A stretch of 64,000 bases of DNA, taken from the NCBI RefSeq assembly GCF_000317475.1, contig NC_019730.1, positions 1 to 64,000 on the forward strand. The letters run 5' to 3'. The notes beneath the pieces are model-generated. The model was not told the origin of the DNA and ran no database searches. It saw nothing but the letters and a program-made list of their open reading frames with translations. Of this stretch, positions 18,201-26,689 are shown piece after piece; the stretch's first letter is position 1, and each line of letters opens with the position of its first letter. Source of the DNA: Oscillatoria nigro-viridis PCC 7112. Its GTDB lineage: Bacteria; Cyanobacteriota; Cyanobacteriia; Cyanobacteriales; Microcoleaceae. Position numbers and translations under genes: made by a program.

Positions 18201-19004
18201 ATGAATGCTACAATGCTTTTCCCAAGAATTAAAACTCTCAGTTTGTCAATCCTTGCAGCAGCGCTCGCTGCTGCGAGCTACCCGAACTGTGCTTTTTCTC
18301 AATCAAGAGTAACAGGCTATCAAACTGTGGGTCGAGACATTGCCGTCAATAGTGCGATCGATATTTTAGTCTATCCCGGTCGCGCGAGTGCGATCGACTT
18401 CAGCTCAACCGATGAAGCTGTCGCCTACGTTTTAATTGCCGACCCCTCAAAAATAGTTTTCAGCACCGATGCACAGTTGGCAAGCGGCCAAGCCAAAACT
18501 GTTTTCTTGCGTCCCATTCAAGCGCTCAATTTTCCGGGAGCTACCACAGCTACCATCACTAACCTTTCAATCAAAACTGTAGATTCAAAAGGGAAACAGC
18601 GACTTTACAACTTCAACATCGTTCCTACCAACAAAGAACCAGAACACTTAGGAATTCGCATCGCTCCCGTCACCCCAAGAATGTCGCCGACTGTGAACGT
18701 TGATAGAGGTCGCGCACCCTCTGCATCAGATGTTGAAAAAGGATTGCTGATTGCCATTCAAAAAGGCTACACAGCAGCCAACGACCCAGTAGTCTACAGC
18801 GTGCGACAATTTTTAGCTCTGGTAAGAAATCAGAATCTATCGGCGGCCGATGCTGCTGCACGAGCCGGAGTAGACTTGTCTGTGATTGTCGAGCTGAGCC
18901 GCATTGCACGAGAAGAATTCAACTACCCTGGAACAAGATTTCAACAGCGACAACCGCCAACAGCCCGAACTACTCGGCTTCTTAAAAGTCGCTCTGCTTT
19001 TTGA
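18201..19004 (+). CDS. VirB9/TraK-like outer-membrane-complex protein
   Basis: A 267-residue secreted protein with signal peptide (LSLSILAAALAAASYPNCAFS, cleavage near FSQS). The mature N-terminus resembles VirB9/TraK (AIDILVYPGRASAIDFSSTDEAVAYVLIADPSKIVFSTD). These proteins build the outer-membrane ring with VirB7 and VirB10, and the neighbouring VirB10 gene fits. The C-terminal Arg/Ala-rich helical region (SAADAAARAGVDLSVIVEL) is not typical of VirB9. A VirB7 lipoprotein was not found in the window. ATG 18201 immediately follows the duplicated virB10 tail. Confidence 0.65.
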   Translation: MNATMLFPRIKTLSLSILAAALAAASYPNCAFSQSRVTGYQTVGRDIAVNSAIDILVYPGRASAIDFSSTDEAVAYVLIADPSKIVFSTDAQLASGQAKTVFLRPIQALNFPGATTATITNLSIKTVDSKGKQRLYNFNIVPTNKEPEHLGIRIAPVTPRMSPTVNVDRGRAPSASDVEKGLLIAIQKGYTAANDPVVYSVRQFLALVRNQNLSAADAAARAGVDLSVIVELSRIAREEFNYPGTRFQQRQPPTARTTRLLKSRSAF

Positions 19005-19088
19005 TTGGAGCCGGAGCTGCGGGAATAGGTAACGGGAATGGGGAGTGGGGGAGCGGGGGAGTGGGGAGAAAGGGAGAGGGGGAGAGGG
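19005..19088. repeat. GA-rich tail after the VirB9-like gene
   Basis: Short gene-free stretch ending in GGGGAGTGGGGGAGCGGGGG and GAGAGGGGGAG repeats that lead directly into dispersed repeat copy 2. With 19089-19378 it forms a 377-bp gene-free gap. Confidence 0.6.
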
Positions 19089-19244
19089 GGAGAAGTTTGA
19101 AAACTTGCAACAACCCGATAAAAACTAGAGGGCTTCAACATCTAACATATACTCACCCAATTGAATAGAAATGAGGGATTATGTAACTGCCCTCTACCTG
19201 AAAATTCAAACAGCTTGCTGTTTACTGCATACCTCTAATCTCCC
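19089..19244 (-). repeat. dispersed intergenic repeat, copy 2 (inverse of copy 1)
   Basis: Reverse complement of 8680-8838 with roughly 10-15% differences by eye plus a few indels; the central part (rc of AGTATATGTTAGATGTTGAA) is identical. Flanked by GA-rich repeat on the left and CT-rich repeat on the right, the same relative arrangement as at copy 1. Confidence 0.7.
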
Positions 19245-19378
19245 ACTCTCTCAGTCTCTCCCTCTCCCCCTCTCCCTCTCTCCCGCTCTCCCTCTCTCCC
19301 CCACTCCCCTCTCCCCCTCTCCCTCTCTCCCGCTCTCCCTCTCTCCCCCACTCCCCACTCCCCACTCCCTTTTTTCAA
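19244..19378. repeat. CT-rich simple repeat before the kinase fragment
   Basis: Units of CTCTCCCTCTCTCCCGCTC occur twice in tandem (around 19277 and 19317), ending in CCCCACTCCCCACTCCC just before ATG 19382. No gene. Confidence 0.7.
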
Positions 19379-19381
19379 CCA

Positions 19382-19628
19382 ATGTTCCGCCCAAAAAGCT
19401 CAATTCAAAAAAAGTCTGCCCTCCCGCTGCGCGTTGTGCTTACAGTCCCCAACGCTCTCCTAATTTCAACCTTACTAGCTCTAACGGGATGGCTTTCTTT
19501 TCAAACAGGGCGGCAAACAATGAATGACTTAGTTGCACAGCTATTGGGAGAAGCAACGAGCCGCATCTGGGACCGCCTTGACAGCTACTTAGGGCTTGCT
19601 GAATCAGTGAGAAAAGTAAACAGTGTAT
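19382..19628 (+). pseudogene. N-terminal fragment of the hybrid histidine kinase
   Basis: About 82 residues: Lys-rich start, a membrane anchor (LRVVLTVPNALLISTLLALTG, split near residues 18-38) and the opening helix of a periplasmic Cache sensor (NDLVAQLLGEATSRIWDRLDSYLGLAESV). The frame runs into an IS5-like element. The rest of the kinase resumes at 21259 in the same orientation. Some of the Cache domain seems to be missing, so the break involved a deletion as well as insertion. Confidence 0.75.
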
Positions 19629-21258
19629 GGGTTTTCCGAACAAAAAAGTAGTAAGGGTCGCCGTGAAAAACAGGTATAATCAGTCAAAACCCGTGCATCA
19701 CCACCTGCGATCGTGTATAGAAAAGCTGAGCTTGCCCCAAGCTCCCCATCCGACTTTGAACTCCCCTTTGAAGGAAGATTGTCAGAAGATAACCGTTGGG
19801 TAAAAATGACCCAACTAATTCCTTGGTTAGAATTTGAATCAGAATATGCTGCAAATTTTCCGACCGAAATGGGAGCACCCGCTTGCATCATTTAGGATGG
19901 CATTAGGGGCATTAATTATCAAAGAAAAGCTGGGAATCAGCGACATAGAAACAGTAGAACAGATCCGAGAAAACCCATACCTGCAATACTTTATAGGTCA
20001 ATCAACATACAGTAATGAACCCCCATTTGATCCATCATTATTAGTCCACTTTCGGCAGCGAATCAGTGCAAACTTAATCAAGAAAGTGAACGAACGGATG
20101 GTGGAAAAAATGCGCGAAACCACCCCAAAACCGCCCGAAAAAAAAAGGATTCGGACGCAAAAAATGAATTAACCAATCAAGGAAAATTAGTCATAGATGC
20201 GACCTGTGCTCCAGCAGATATTAGCTATCCCACCGACTTAGGGCTATTAAACCGAGCCAGAGTTCATACCGAAAAAATCATCGATATTCTCTATAAATCC
20301 CTCAAAGTAAAAATCAATAAAAAACCCAGAACCTACCGGAAAATAGCCAGGAAAGACTACTTAGCAGTAGCAAAACAACGACGACCTAAACGAAACAAAA
20401 AAATCCAAGCCCTTAAAAAACAACTGCAATATATCAAAAGAAACCTCGCTAATATTGAACAGCTAATCGAATCAGGTGCCACCCTACAAAGTTTGACCAA
20501 AAAGCAATATAAAACCTTGCTAGTTCTCACAGAAGTCTATCGCCAACAACTCTGGTTATTGGAAAATAAAAAACAGAGTATATCGGACAGTTGGGGTAAG
20601 TTTAAGCCAACCGCACATCCGTCCCATTGTTAGAGGAAAAGCAGGAAAACCCGTAGAGTTTGGAGCTAAACTGTCAGCGAGTTGCAGTGAAGGATATGTA
20701 TTTTTAGACCGGATAAGTTGGGATAACTTTAACGAATCAGGAGACTTAAAAGCACTCATTTGAAGCATTTAAAATTTACACAGGATGCTATCCAGAATCA
20801 GTCCATGCCGATCGCATTTATCGAACCAGGGAAAATCGAGCCTGGTGTAAAGAAAGAGGAATTAGAATTAGTGGCCCCCCTTTAGGAAGGCCACCAGCAA
20901 TTGTTAGTAAGGAAACCAAGAAACAAGCCTGGGAAGATGAAAGAATTCGTAACTCTATTGAGGGCAAATTTGGACAAGGTAAAAGAAGATTTAGCTTGAA
21001 TCGAGTGATGGCAAAGCTTGATAATACTTCGGAAACAGCTATTGCTATTACTTTTTTAGTGATGAACCTTGCTACCTGGTTAAGACGGGTTTTTTGTGTG
21101 TTTTTATGTCAAAAACCAAAAATCACACCTATTTATGGTTCAATGATTATTAAAAGCTATAACTGGGCAAGTTATAGTCAACAAAAAGTTATGTTTTGCC
21201 GAGCTTGAATTGCCCATTAATTGCGATCGCGATTTTTCCTAACTTATTCAGTAAGCCC
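19629..21258 (+). mobile_element. IS5-like insertion sequence, decayed
   Basis: About 1.6 kb inserted into a histidine kinase gene. The proposed ends are GGGTTTTCCGAACAAAAAAG on the left and, inverted, GGGCTTACTGAATAAGTTAG on the right (13 of 20 matching). Flanks are TAT and TAC, so a target duplication is uncertain. The transposase inside is frameshifted at four or more places, so the copy is dead. Confidence 0.65.
19713..21112 (+). pseudogene. IS5-like family transposase, multiply frameshifted
   Basis: Consecutive fragments in different frames read through as one transposase. They are MYRKAELAPSSPSDFELPF (19713-), FRMALGALIIKEKLGISD with YLQYFIGQSTYSNEPPFDPS (19893-20140), LVIDATCAPADISYPTDLGL (about 20190), KPVEFGAKLSASCSEGYVFLD (about 20650), and VHADRIYRTRENR with IRISGPPLGRP and the Glu-containing RNSIEGKFGQGKRRFSLNR (20800-21010). 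The DAT...D, D and E parts of the DDE site are all recognisable. Frame breaks fall near 19885, 20145, 20590 and 20760. Not functional as it stands. Confidence 0.8.
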
Positions 21259-23580
21259 TACTTAAAAGAAGAAGTTGGGGTTGGGAAAGGAGAAGGGACT
21301 TATAAGAAAATGCAAACTGGTTCGGTGAACCAACTTCCCCCAAGTCAAACAGCCGGAGTCACAATCAAACCAAATGGGAAAACAAATGGGTCAGACTCTC
21401 CAAAAACAATATTGCCTCAACAAAAAACAAATCCTGCTTTTTCTACCCCAACCTCAAAATTCAACTTGCACGATTTCCACATCAGCCCTAACTGTCAAGC
21501 CTTTATCTTAGACCGTTCGGGACATTTAGTTGCTCGGAACGAGGTAACTGAACCAAAACCGTCTATTTCTGCTGACGGACTGCAGCGAAGAAGCGCCCGA
21601 GCTCTGCAACAACAAGTAATCCAGCTTTCCACAGAGTATTTGCTTAAACATTATGGCAGCCTCGCTGCTATTAACAGCAGCCAAAATCTTAACTTTACCG
21701 CCAGCAACTCTAGATACTTACTGCAAGTCAGACCTTTTGAAAACTCTTCAAGCTTAAACTGGCTGATTGTAGCAGTTGTCCCTGAAACCGATTTTACGGA
21801 CAAAGTTCAGGCTAACACCCGCAACACTATTTTGCTCGTGCTGCTGGCTTTGGTTCTTTCTATCTGCCTTTTGCTGTCCATTTCTCTAAGAATAGAACAG
21901 CGGCTGCTGCGGTTAATTTCGGCAACAGAGGCGATAGCTGGTGGCGACTTCGACTCAACAGTTTTAGGTAGCGGTGTTGCCGAACTCGAAGCCCTAGCCT
22001 GTGCTTTCGAGCGCATGAATTGCCAGTTAAAAGCATCTCGCCAGCGGTTAGAAGAATATTCTGGCGATTTAAAGCAGCAAGTTGCACAGAAAACAAAGGA
22101 ACTAAAACAAGCTAAAATTGCAGCCGAAAGTGCCAATCGCGCTAAAAGTACCTTTCTGGCGAACATGAGCCACGAATTGAGAACGCCTCTCAATGCTATT
22201 ATCGGCTTTGCCCACCTTCTTGTCCGCTCCAAACAAACTGCCCCGGAACAGCAGCCGAGTTTAAATATTATCAATCGCAACGGCGAGCATTTGTTGAAAC
22301 TAATCAACGATATTTTGTCGCTGTCCAAAATTGAAGCAGGTCAAATCACCCTCGAAGAAACTGCTGTTGACTTGTACAGTTTGCTCGATGACTTAAAACT
22401 TTTATTTCAGCTCAAAACTCAGTCGTCGGGCTTGCAACTTGTTTTTGAACGCAGTTCTGATGTGCCGCAATACATCCGAACTGATGAAAGCAAGCTGCGC
22501 CAAGTTTTGATTAATCTGTTGGGCAATGCTGTTAAATTTACTGAGACGGGTAGGGTGAAGCTGACTGTAAAATGCCTTCAGCCGCTGGCAAAAAAACCGT
22601 TACCCAAATTCTTTCTCCAGTTCTCAGTGAAGGATACAGGTCCTGGTATTGCCCCTGAAGAGATTAGCCGTTTGTTCAAGCCGTTCGTGCAAACTGAAAC
22701 TGGCAGGAAATCACAAACGGGAACGGGCTTGGGATTGCCCATCAGCCGCTCTTTCGTCAAGCTGATGGGTGGCGATATTAAGGTCAAAAGTTCTGTGGGG
22801 AAAGGAACGGTTTTCAGTTTTTACATTAAAGTGAGTCGTGCAACACAGAGCGAAGTCCGTGACATCCAGCCTCAAAAACAAGTGAATGGACTGGCACCCA
22901 ACCAACAAAATTATCGCATTCTGGTAGCGGACGATGAGTCGGCAAATCGGTTGCTGCTAACTCAGATATTGAAGTCGGCTGGCTTTCTTGTGTGGTTCGC
23001 GGATAACGGAATTGAAGCTGTTAAATTGTGGCAAAAGTACAAGCCGCATTTAATTTGGATGGATTTGAGGATGCCTGTTCTAGACGGCTTTCAAGCTGCT
23101 CAAAAAATTCGAGCACGGCCGAACGGTTCTAACACTAAGATTATTGCTTTGAGCGCTAATGCTTTTGTTAAAACCCAGGAACTCGCCATGTCGAACGGCT
23201 TCGATGACTTTGTTGCCAAACCGTTCCGAGAAACAGTAATTTTTGAGAAGATGGCGCTTCATTTGGGTGTTCGCTATATCTATGAAGAGGAGTCGCCGAG
23301 GAAGTCCGAACAGGATGAGCCTGCCCAGCAACTGACTCCTGAGTCGCTGTCTGTGTTGCCGAGGGAGTCGATTGAGAAGCTTTATAAAGCAGCCGCTTGT
23401 GGAGACGAGCAAGCGGTAAGGCTGTTGATTGAGCGAATTCCCCTGTCGCAGAAGTCTCTTGCTGCGGCTTTGACTAAATTAGTTGACAATATGAGCTTAG
23501 ATATTATCAGCGATTTGACTCAGAATTGCATTTCGGCCGATTGTACTATCGCAAAATCCCAAGACTGCGATCAAAGTTAA
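21196..23580 (+). CDS. hybrid sensor histidine kinase/response regulator, 5'-truncated by IS
   Basis: A 794-residue frame whose first 21 residues come from the insertion sequence. It retains the C-terminal part of a Cache sensor ([14 protein letters not shown]), a membrane segment ([20 protein letters not shown]), HAMP and coiled coil, HisKA ([19 protein letters not shown], His326), HATPase motifs ([27 protein letters not shown]) and a receiver domain (ILVADDES, Asp623 in MDLRMP, KPF), then a short helical tail. The last about 15 codons ([14 protein letters not shown]) are themselves read from the first partition repeat. Separation from its start and anchor makes normal function unlikely. Confidence 0.85.
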   Translation: MPSLNCPLIAIAIFPNLFSKPYLKEEVGVGKGEGTYKKMQTGSVNQLPPSQTAGVTIKPNGKTNGSDSPKTILPQQKTNPAFSTPTSKFNLHDFHISPNCQAFILDRSGHLVARNEVTEPKPSISADGLQRRSARALQQQVIQLSTEYLLKHYGSLAAINSSQNLNFTASNSRYLLQVRPFENSSSLNWLIVAVVPETDFTDKVQANTRNTILLVLLALVLSICLLLSISLRIEQRLLRLISATEAIAGGDFDSTVLGSGVAELEALACAFERMNCQLKASRQRLEEYSGDLKQQVAQKTKELKQAKIAAESANRAKSTFLANMSHELRTPLNAIIGFAHLLVRSKQTAPEQQPSLNIINRNGEHLLKLINDILSLSKIEAGQITLEETAVDLYSLLDDLKLLFQLKTQSSGLQLVFERSSDVPQYIRTDESKLRQVLINLLGNAVKFTETGRVKLTVKCLQPLAKKPLPKFFLQFSVKDTGPGIAPEEISRLFKPFVQTETGRKSQTGTGLGLPISRSFVKLMGGDIKVKSSVGKGTVFSFYIKVSRATQSEVRDIQPQKQVNGLAPNQQNYRILVADDESANRLLLTQILKSAGFLVWFADNGIEAVKLWQKYKPHLIWMDLRMPVLDGFQAAQKIRARPNGSNTKIIALSANAFVKTQELAMSNGFDDFVAKPFRETVIFEKMALHLGVRYIYEEESPRKSEQDEPAQQLTPESLSVLPRESIEKLYKAAACGDEQAVRLLIERIPLSQKSLAAALTKLVDNMSLDIISDLTQNCISADCTIAKSQDCDQS

Positions 23581-23994
23581 CTCGGTTTTTAGATTCGTAC
23601 CTCATATATCAATATATGAAGTTCAACCTTAGTCTATCGCCACATCCCAAGACTATTCTCAAAGTTAACTCGGTTTTGAGAATCGTACCTCAGATATCGA
23701 TATATGACGTTCACCGAGTGCATTTCGGTAGATTAGGCGAGCTCACCATCCCAAGATTGCGATCAAAGTTAACTCTGTGTTTACAACCCGTACCTCCGAT
23801 ATCGATATATGACGTTCGGCAGATTGTACGATCACCAAATCCCAAGACTGCGATCAAAATCAACTCTGCGGTGAGAGTCTGTACCTCAGATATCGATATA
23901 TGACGTTCGGCAGATTGTACGATCACCAAATCCCAAGACTGCGATCAAAGTTAACTCGGTTTTTAGAGTTCGTACCTCAGATATTGATATGTGA
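23536..23994 (+). repeat. partition-type repeat array: five roughly 91-bp units with ATATCGATAT palindromes
   Basis: Each unit holds TCCCAAGACTGCGATCAAAG, TTAACTCGGTTTTTAGA and then an 18-bp palindrome. TCAGATATCGATATATGA is exact at 23690 and 23886, with variants at 23602, 23795 and 23977, followed by CGTTCGGCAGATTGTACGATC. Spacings between palindromes are 88, 105, 91 and 91 bp. A sixth unit lies at about 26690-26774, next to parA. This resembles a plasmid centromere (parS cluster) or iteron array. The first unit overlaps the end of the kinase gene. Confidence 0.75.
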
Positions 23995-24296
23995 CGTTCG
24001 GTAGATCGCAAAGCATTAGGACGATTTTGTTCAGAGCAGCACGATTTGACAGAGCAATGCCGAGCAGAGGTACAGCCGATAATCTGCTAACAACTCACGC
24101 TCACTTGATTGTTTACTCCATGCTATCGGCTGTACCTGTCTGTACGTAACGACAGATGCGGGTTCGATCCGCAGTAGCAAGTCAGCGGATTTGGTCTGGG
24201 TGGAATGTGGCAGCGGGTCGAGCAGATTAGCGCTCAGCTAAAGCCGCAGGAGCCTCACGCTGTACCCTCTTAGGGTCAGCGTTGAGAGGAATGCGG
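23995..24296. other. gene-free stretch with a 14-bp inverted repeat
   Basis: No open frame of note. AGGTACAGCCGATA (24068-24081) is perfectly inverted as TATCGGCTGTACCT (24124-24137) around a 42-base loop. A T-loop-like GCGGGTTCGATCCGC lies at 24158-24172, but I could not assemble a tRNA around it. The stretch may be the left flank of the TnpB element or part of an origin-like region. Confidence 0.4.
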
Positions 24297-24331
24297 GTCA
24301 AAGAGGGGGGTTCAACACCCCCTTCTTTGAC
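24297..24331. terminator. strong hairpin at the end of the RHH gene
   Basis: GTCAAAGAGGGGGG and CCCCCTTCTTTGAC pair over 14 bases with one mismatch and a 7-base loop, followed on the plus strand by AATTTCTTTT. It overlaps the last codons of the minus-strand RHH gene. It could terminate plus-strand transcription toward tnpB or mark the left structure of the insertion element. Confidence 0.55.
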
Positions 24332-24465
24332 AATTTCTTTTGTAATGTTCGTAGGAATTCTCTAAACACATCGCTTTGGGTTCGAGATGTTAACTCGCAA
24401 TACTTGACCAGAACCTCTTTTTCTTCTGAAGTAAGCCTAAACGTTGTTGTTTCTGTTTGTTTCAC
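24298..24465 (-). CDS. ribbon-helix-helix (CopG-like) small protein, divergent from tnpB
   Basis: About 55 residues from a GTG at 24465 (VKQTETTTFRLTSEEKEVL); an upstream ATG at 24504 would add 13 residues and overlap the tnpB start. The strand-helix-helix pattern (TTTFRLTSEEKEVLVKYCE then RTQSDVFREFLRTL) fits a small RHH DNA-binding protein. Such genes are often found divergent from tnpB in cyanobacterial IS200/IS605-type elements. The intergenic overlap means it could repress both promoters. Role inferred from arrangement. Confidence 0.65.
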   Translation of the reverse strand: MKQTETTTFRLTSEEKEVLVKYCELTSRTQSDVFREFLRTLQKKLSKKGVLNPPL

Positions 24466-24502
24466 GATTGTATTTACATTAAATATGCAGTACAATTGTC
24501 TC

Positions 24503-25780
24503 ATGAAACTAGCCTACCAGTTCAAACTACTGCCAACGTCCGACCAAAGACGCCGTATGAGCAAATGGCTCGATATGCTACGGCATCAATACAATTTTTT
24601 GTTGGCAGACAGATTTGATTGGTTTGAAATGAACAGGTGTTCAGTTAATGCCTGTCCACTGGTATGCAGTATTGCATCCCCAAGGGAACATCCTGAGTAT
24701 TACGGACAGAAACGCTCACTTGTGTCTCTCAAGACAGAAAGAGAATGGTACAAAGATATCCATGCCGATGTCTTGCAGGACATGGTGAAGCGAGTAGACC
24801 TGGCATTTGCTCGTTTTATCAAAGGTGATATCAATGGTAAGCGGAGCGGGAAGCCTCGATTTAAAGGCAAAAACCGCTATCGCACTTTCGCTTATCAGCG
24901 AGTGAAGTCTGACTGCATCCAAGGGAATCGAATTGAACTTCCCAAGCTAGGAAAAATCAAATTCATTCAACATCGCCCTATTCCTGACAGTTTTGTCATT
25001 AAGAGAGCATTGGTTACTCTCAAAGCAGATGGTTGGTATGCGACACTGACTCTAGAAGATGCATCAGTCCCTGACACTCCTACTATTGGCATTGAACCGA
25101 CTGAAACTAACAGTATTGGCGTTGACGCGGGATTGGAATATTTTGCCGTCTGCTCAGACGGCACGATGGTAGAACCTCCTAAATTTTATCGGCAAGCCGA
25201 AGAGAAATTAGCCAAACTGCAAACCAAAAGAGAGCTAAGAAAAAAAGGTTCTACTGCACGTCGCAAACTTGGGTCACGCATTGCAAAGTTACATCAACAG
25301 GTAGCTAGACAACGCAAACAATGGCATTTTGAGCTTGCAGGTGAGTTGGTCAACAAGGCTGAGGTTATCTTTGTAGAAGACCTTAAAGTTTCCAATATGG
25401 CAAAACGCAACAAACCCAAGCAAGATGAATCGGGTAAGTTTTTGCCTAATGGTCAATCCGCAAAGTCCGGGTTGAACAAGAGTTTTGCTGATGCGGGGAT
25501 AGCTGGGTTCTTGAACGAAATCCTTCCGTACAAGGCTGAAAGAGCTGGGCGGTTGGTCGTGAAAGTTAATCCTGCTGGAACATCTCAACATTGTGCAATG
25601 TGCCTCAACAGAGTTTCAAAGGAGTTAAGTGATAGGTGGCATGAATGCTCTTGTGGTACATCCATGCCTCGTGACCTGAACTCTGGAATTCTAATAAAGA
25701 AAGTGGGGTTGGGCGTTCGCCTCACTATAAAACGCGAATCCGGGAATTCTCGGAGGAGAAGCCCACACTCTAGTCTTTGA
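24503..25780 (+). CDS. tnpB: TnpB RNA-guided endonuclease (IS200/IS605 OrfB)
   Basis: 425 residues from ATG 24503 (MKLAYQFKLLPTSDQ). The RuvC-like site appears complete: GVDAGLEYFAVCSDG (first Asp), IFVEDLKVSNMAK (Glu), and the zinc ribbon CAMC...ECSC followed by RDLNSG (last Asp). TnpB proteins cut DNA at sites chosen by a guide RNA (omegaRNA) transcribed from the element's 3' end, helping keep the element at its site. The gene ends inside the right-end hairpin, as expected for omegaRNA overlap. The frame is intact, so it may be active. Confidence 0.9.
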   Translation: MKLAYQFKLLPTSDQRRRMSKWLDMLRHQYNFLLADRFDWFEMNRCSVNACPLVCSIASPREHPEYYGQKRSLVSLKTEREWYKDIHADVLQDMVKRVDLAFARFIKGDINGKRSGKPRFKGKNRYRTFAYQRVKSDCIQGNRIELPKLGKIKFIQHRPIPDSFVIKRALVTLKADGWYATLTLEDASVPDTPTIGIEPTETNSIGVDAGLEYFAVCSDGTMVEPPKFYRQAEEKLAKLQTKRELRKKGSTARRKLGSRIAKLHQQVARQRKQWHFELAGELVNKAEVIFVEDLKVSNMAKRNKPKQDESGKFLPNGQSAKSGLNKSFADAGIAGFLNEILPYKAERAGRLVVKVNPAGTSQHCAMCLNRVSKELSDRWHECSCGTSMPRDLNSGILIKKVGLGVRLTIKRESGNSRRRSPHSSL

Positions 25781-25791
25781 TTGAGTGTGGG
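25762..25791 (+). ncRNA. right-end hairpin, probable part of TnpB omegaRNA
   Basis: CCCACACTC (25762-25770) pairs with GAGTGTGGG (25783-25791) over a 12-base loop containing the tnpB stop codon. In IS200/IS605 elements this position holds the subterminal hairpin and the end of the omegaRNA scaffold. Any guide would start within the flanking sequence from AGTACGTCAC onward; the exact boundary is not determined. Confidence 0.5.
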
Positions 25792-25883
25792 AGTACGTCA
25801 CTTGGAGATTCAGAGCGAACTGGGAGGGGGAACAAAGGTTATTATTGTTGTATCTGTTAGGATTATCCCAATTTAGTAAAAAC

Positions 25884-25949
25884 AGGAGTGCGAGCCGGAG
25901 TTCTCTTTCGCGAGATAGAAATGCAAGCGAGCAGGATGCTTGCACTCCT
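25884..25949. repeat. 66-bp inverted-repeat element
   Basis: AGGAGTGCGAGC (25884-25895) and GCTTGCACTCCT (25938-25949) are inverted with one mismatch, with an inner GCAAGC/GCTTGC hairpin. It resembles small palindromic repeats common between cyanobacterial genes. No coding content. Confidence 0.5.
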
Positions 25950-26057
25950 AAAAAACGCTCTTAGGTTAAAACACTGACTGAGAAAATTCAGGTAAATGGC
26001 AATGTGTTTATCTAAATCTAAGTATAAAGTTAGAACGACGGAGTGAAAGGTGGAACT

Positions 26058-26681
26058 ATGTCTTATAGCGAATTTTCCCTAGATGATATTAAAAATAAAC
26101 TCGGATTGACAATTCGAGAAGTCTCTGAAGTTATTACGGCTGTAGAACCGATCGCACCCAGTCAGCTTTTAAAGGAAACCTTAGCCGAAAATATTCCCTT
26201 AGCCTTGGGAATTGACACGGAAAAAGCGCGATCGGAGATGATAGTCGCTCCGGTATTGATTGAACTCCGCAGGCGGTGCGATCGTCAAATCAGCCTCTTT
26301 TCCGGTACGGAATTTAATATTGATCGAGTCAAAGGACTGAATGGCATTTGTGACTTTATGATTAGTCATTCACCAGAACAATTATCTTTAAATGCTCCCG
26401 TGTTTACACTTGTCGAAGCCAAGAATGACAATATCAAATCGGGAATTGCCCAGTGCATTGCAGAAATGTTGGCAGCCCAGATTTTTAATATTCAAAAAGA
26501 TAACAGCATTTCCTGTGTTTATGGTGCAGTGACAACAGGCAGTATCTGGAGGTTCATGAAACTAGAAGATAGGACGGTTTATATTGAAACAACAGAGCAT
26601 TTTATTGAAAACATTCAACTAATTCTAGGTATTTTAATGCAAATTGTTCAGTTGACTCGCCCAACCCTTCCGTCCCTTTGA
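26058..26681 (+). CDS. predicted PD-(D/E)XK nuclease-like protein
   Basis: 207 residues from ATG 26058, preceded by AAAGGTGG; a GTG at 26043 is in frame. I recognise the type as a cyanobacterial hypothetical whose core (GICDFMISHSPEQL followed by VFTLVEAKNDNIKSGIAQC) carries the D...ExK pattern of PD-(D/E)XK nucleases: Asp in CDF, Glu-Ala-Lys in VEAKN, and a following helix with Gln. It lies between the TnpB element and parA, flanked by partition repeats. Biochemical role unknown; it may be an accessory cargo gene. Confidence 0.6.
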   Translation: MSYSEFSLDDIKNKLGLTIREVSEVITAVEPIAPSQLLKETLAENIPLALGIDTEKARSEMIVAPVLIELRRRCDRQISLFSGTEFNIDRVKGLNGICDFMISHSPEQLSLNAPVFTLVEAKNDNIKSGIAQCIAEMLAAQIFNIQKDNSISCVYGAVTTGSIWRFMKLEDRTVYIETTEHFIENIQLILGILMQIVQLTRPTLPSL

Positions 26682-26689
26682 AGTTCCCT

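Larger units (their letters stand above)
24298..25791 (+). mobile_element. IS200/IS605-type element carrying only tnpB (plus RHH gene)
   Basis: The element comprises a divergent RHH gene, tnpB, and a subterminal hairpin at the right end (25762-25791). No Y1 transposase (tnpA) is present, so mobility would depend on a tnpA elsewhere. It lies between units five and six of the partition repeat array, which it appears to have split. The exact left end was not determined. Confidence 0.65.

Noticed and set aside
19713-21112. Programmed-frameshift IS transposase
   Set aside because: At least four breaks in different places cannot be explained by one programmed event; this copy is decayed.
23602-23994. 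CRISPR array
   Set aside because: The spaced repeats have about 91-bp units in which the whole unit is conserved, not short identical repeats with unique spacers, and no cas genes are present.
24150-24180. tRNA gene
   Set aside because: A T-arm-like GCGGGTTCGATCCGC is present but no acceptor, D or anticodon arms can be placed around it.
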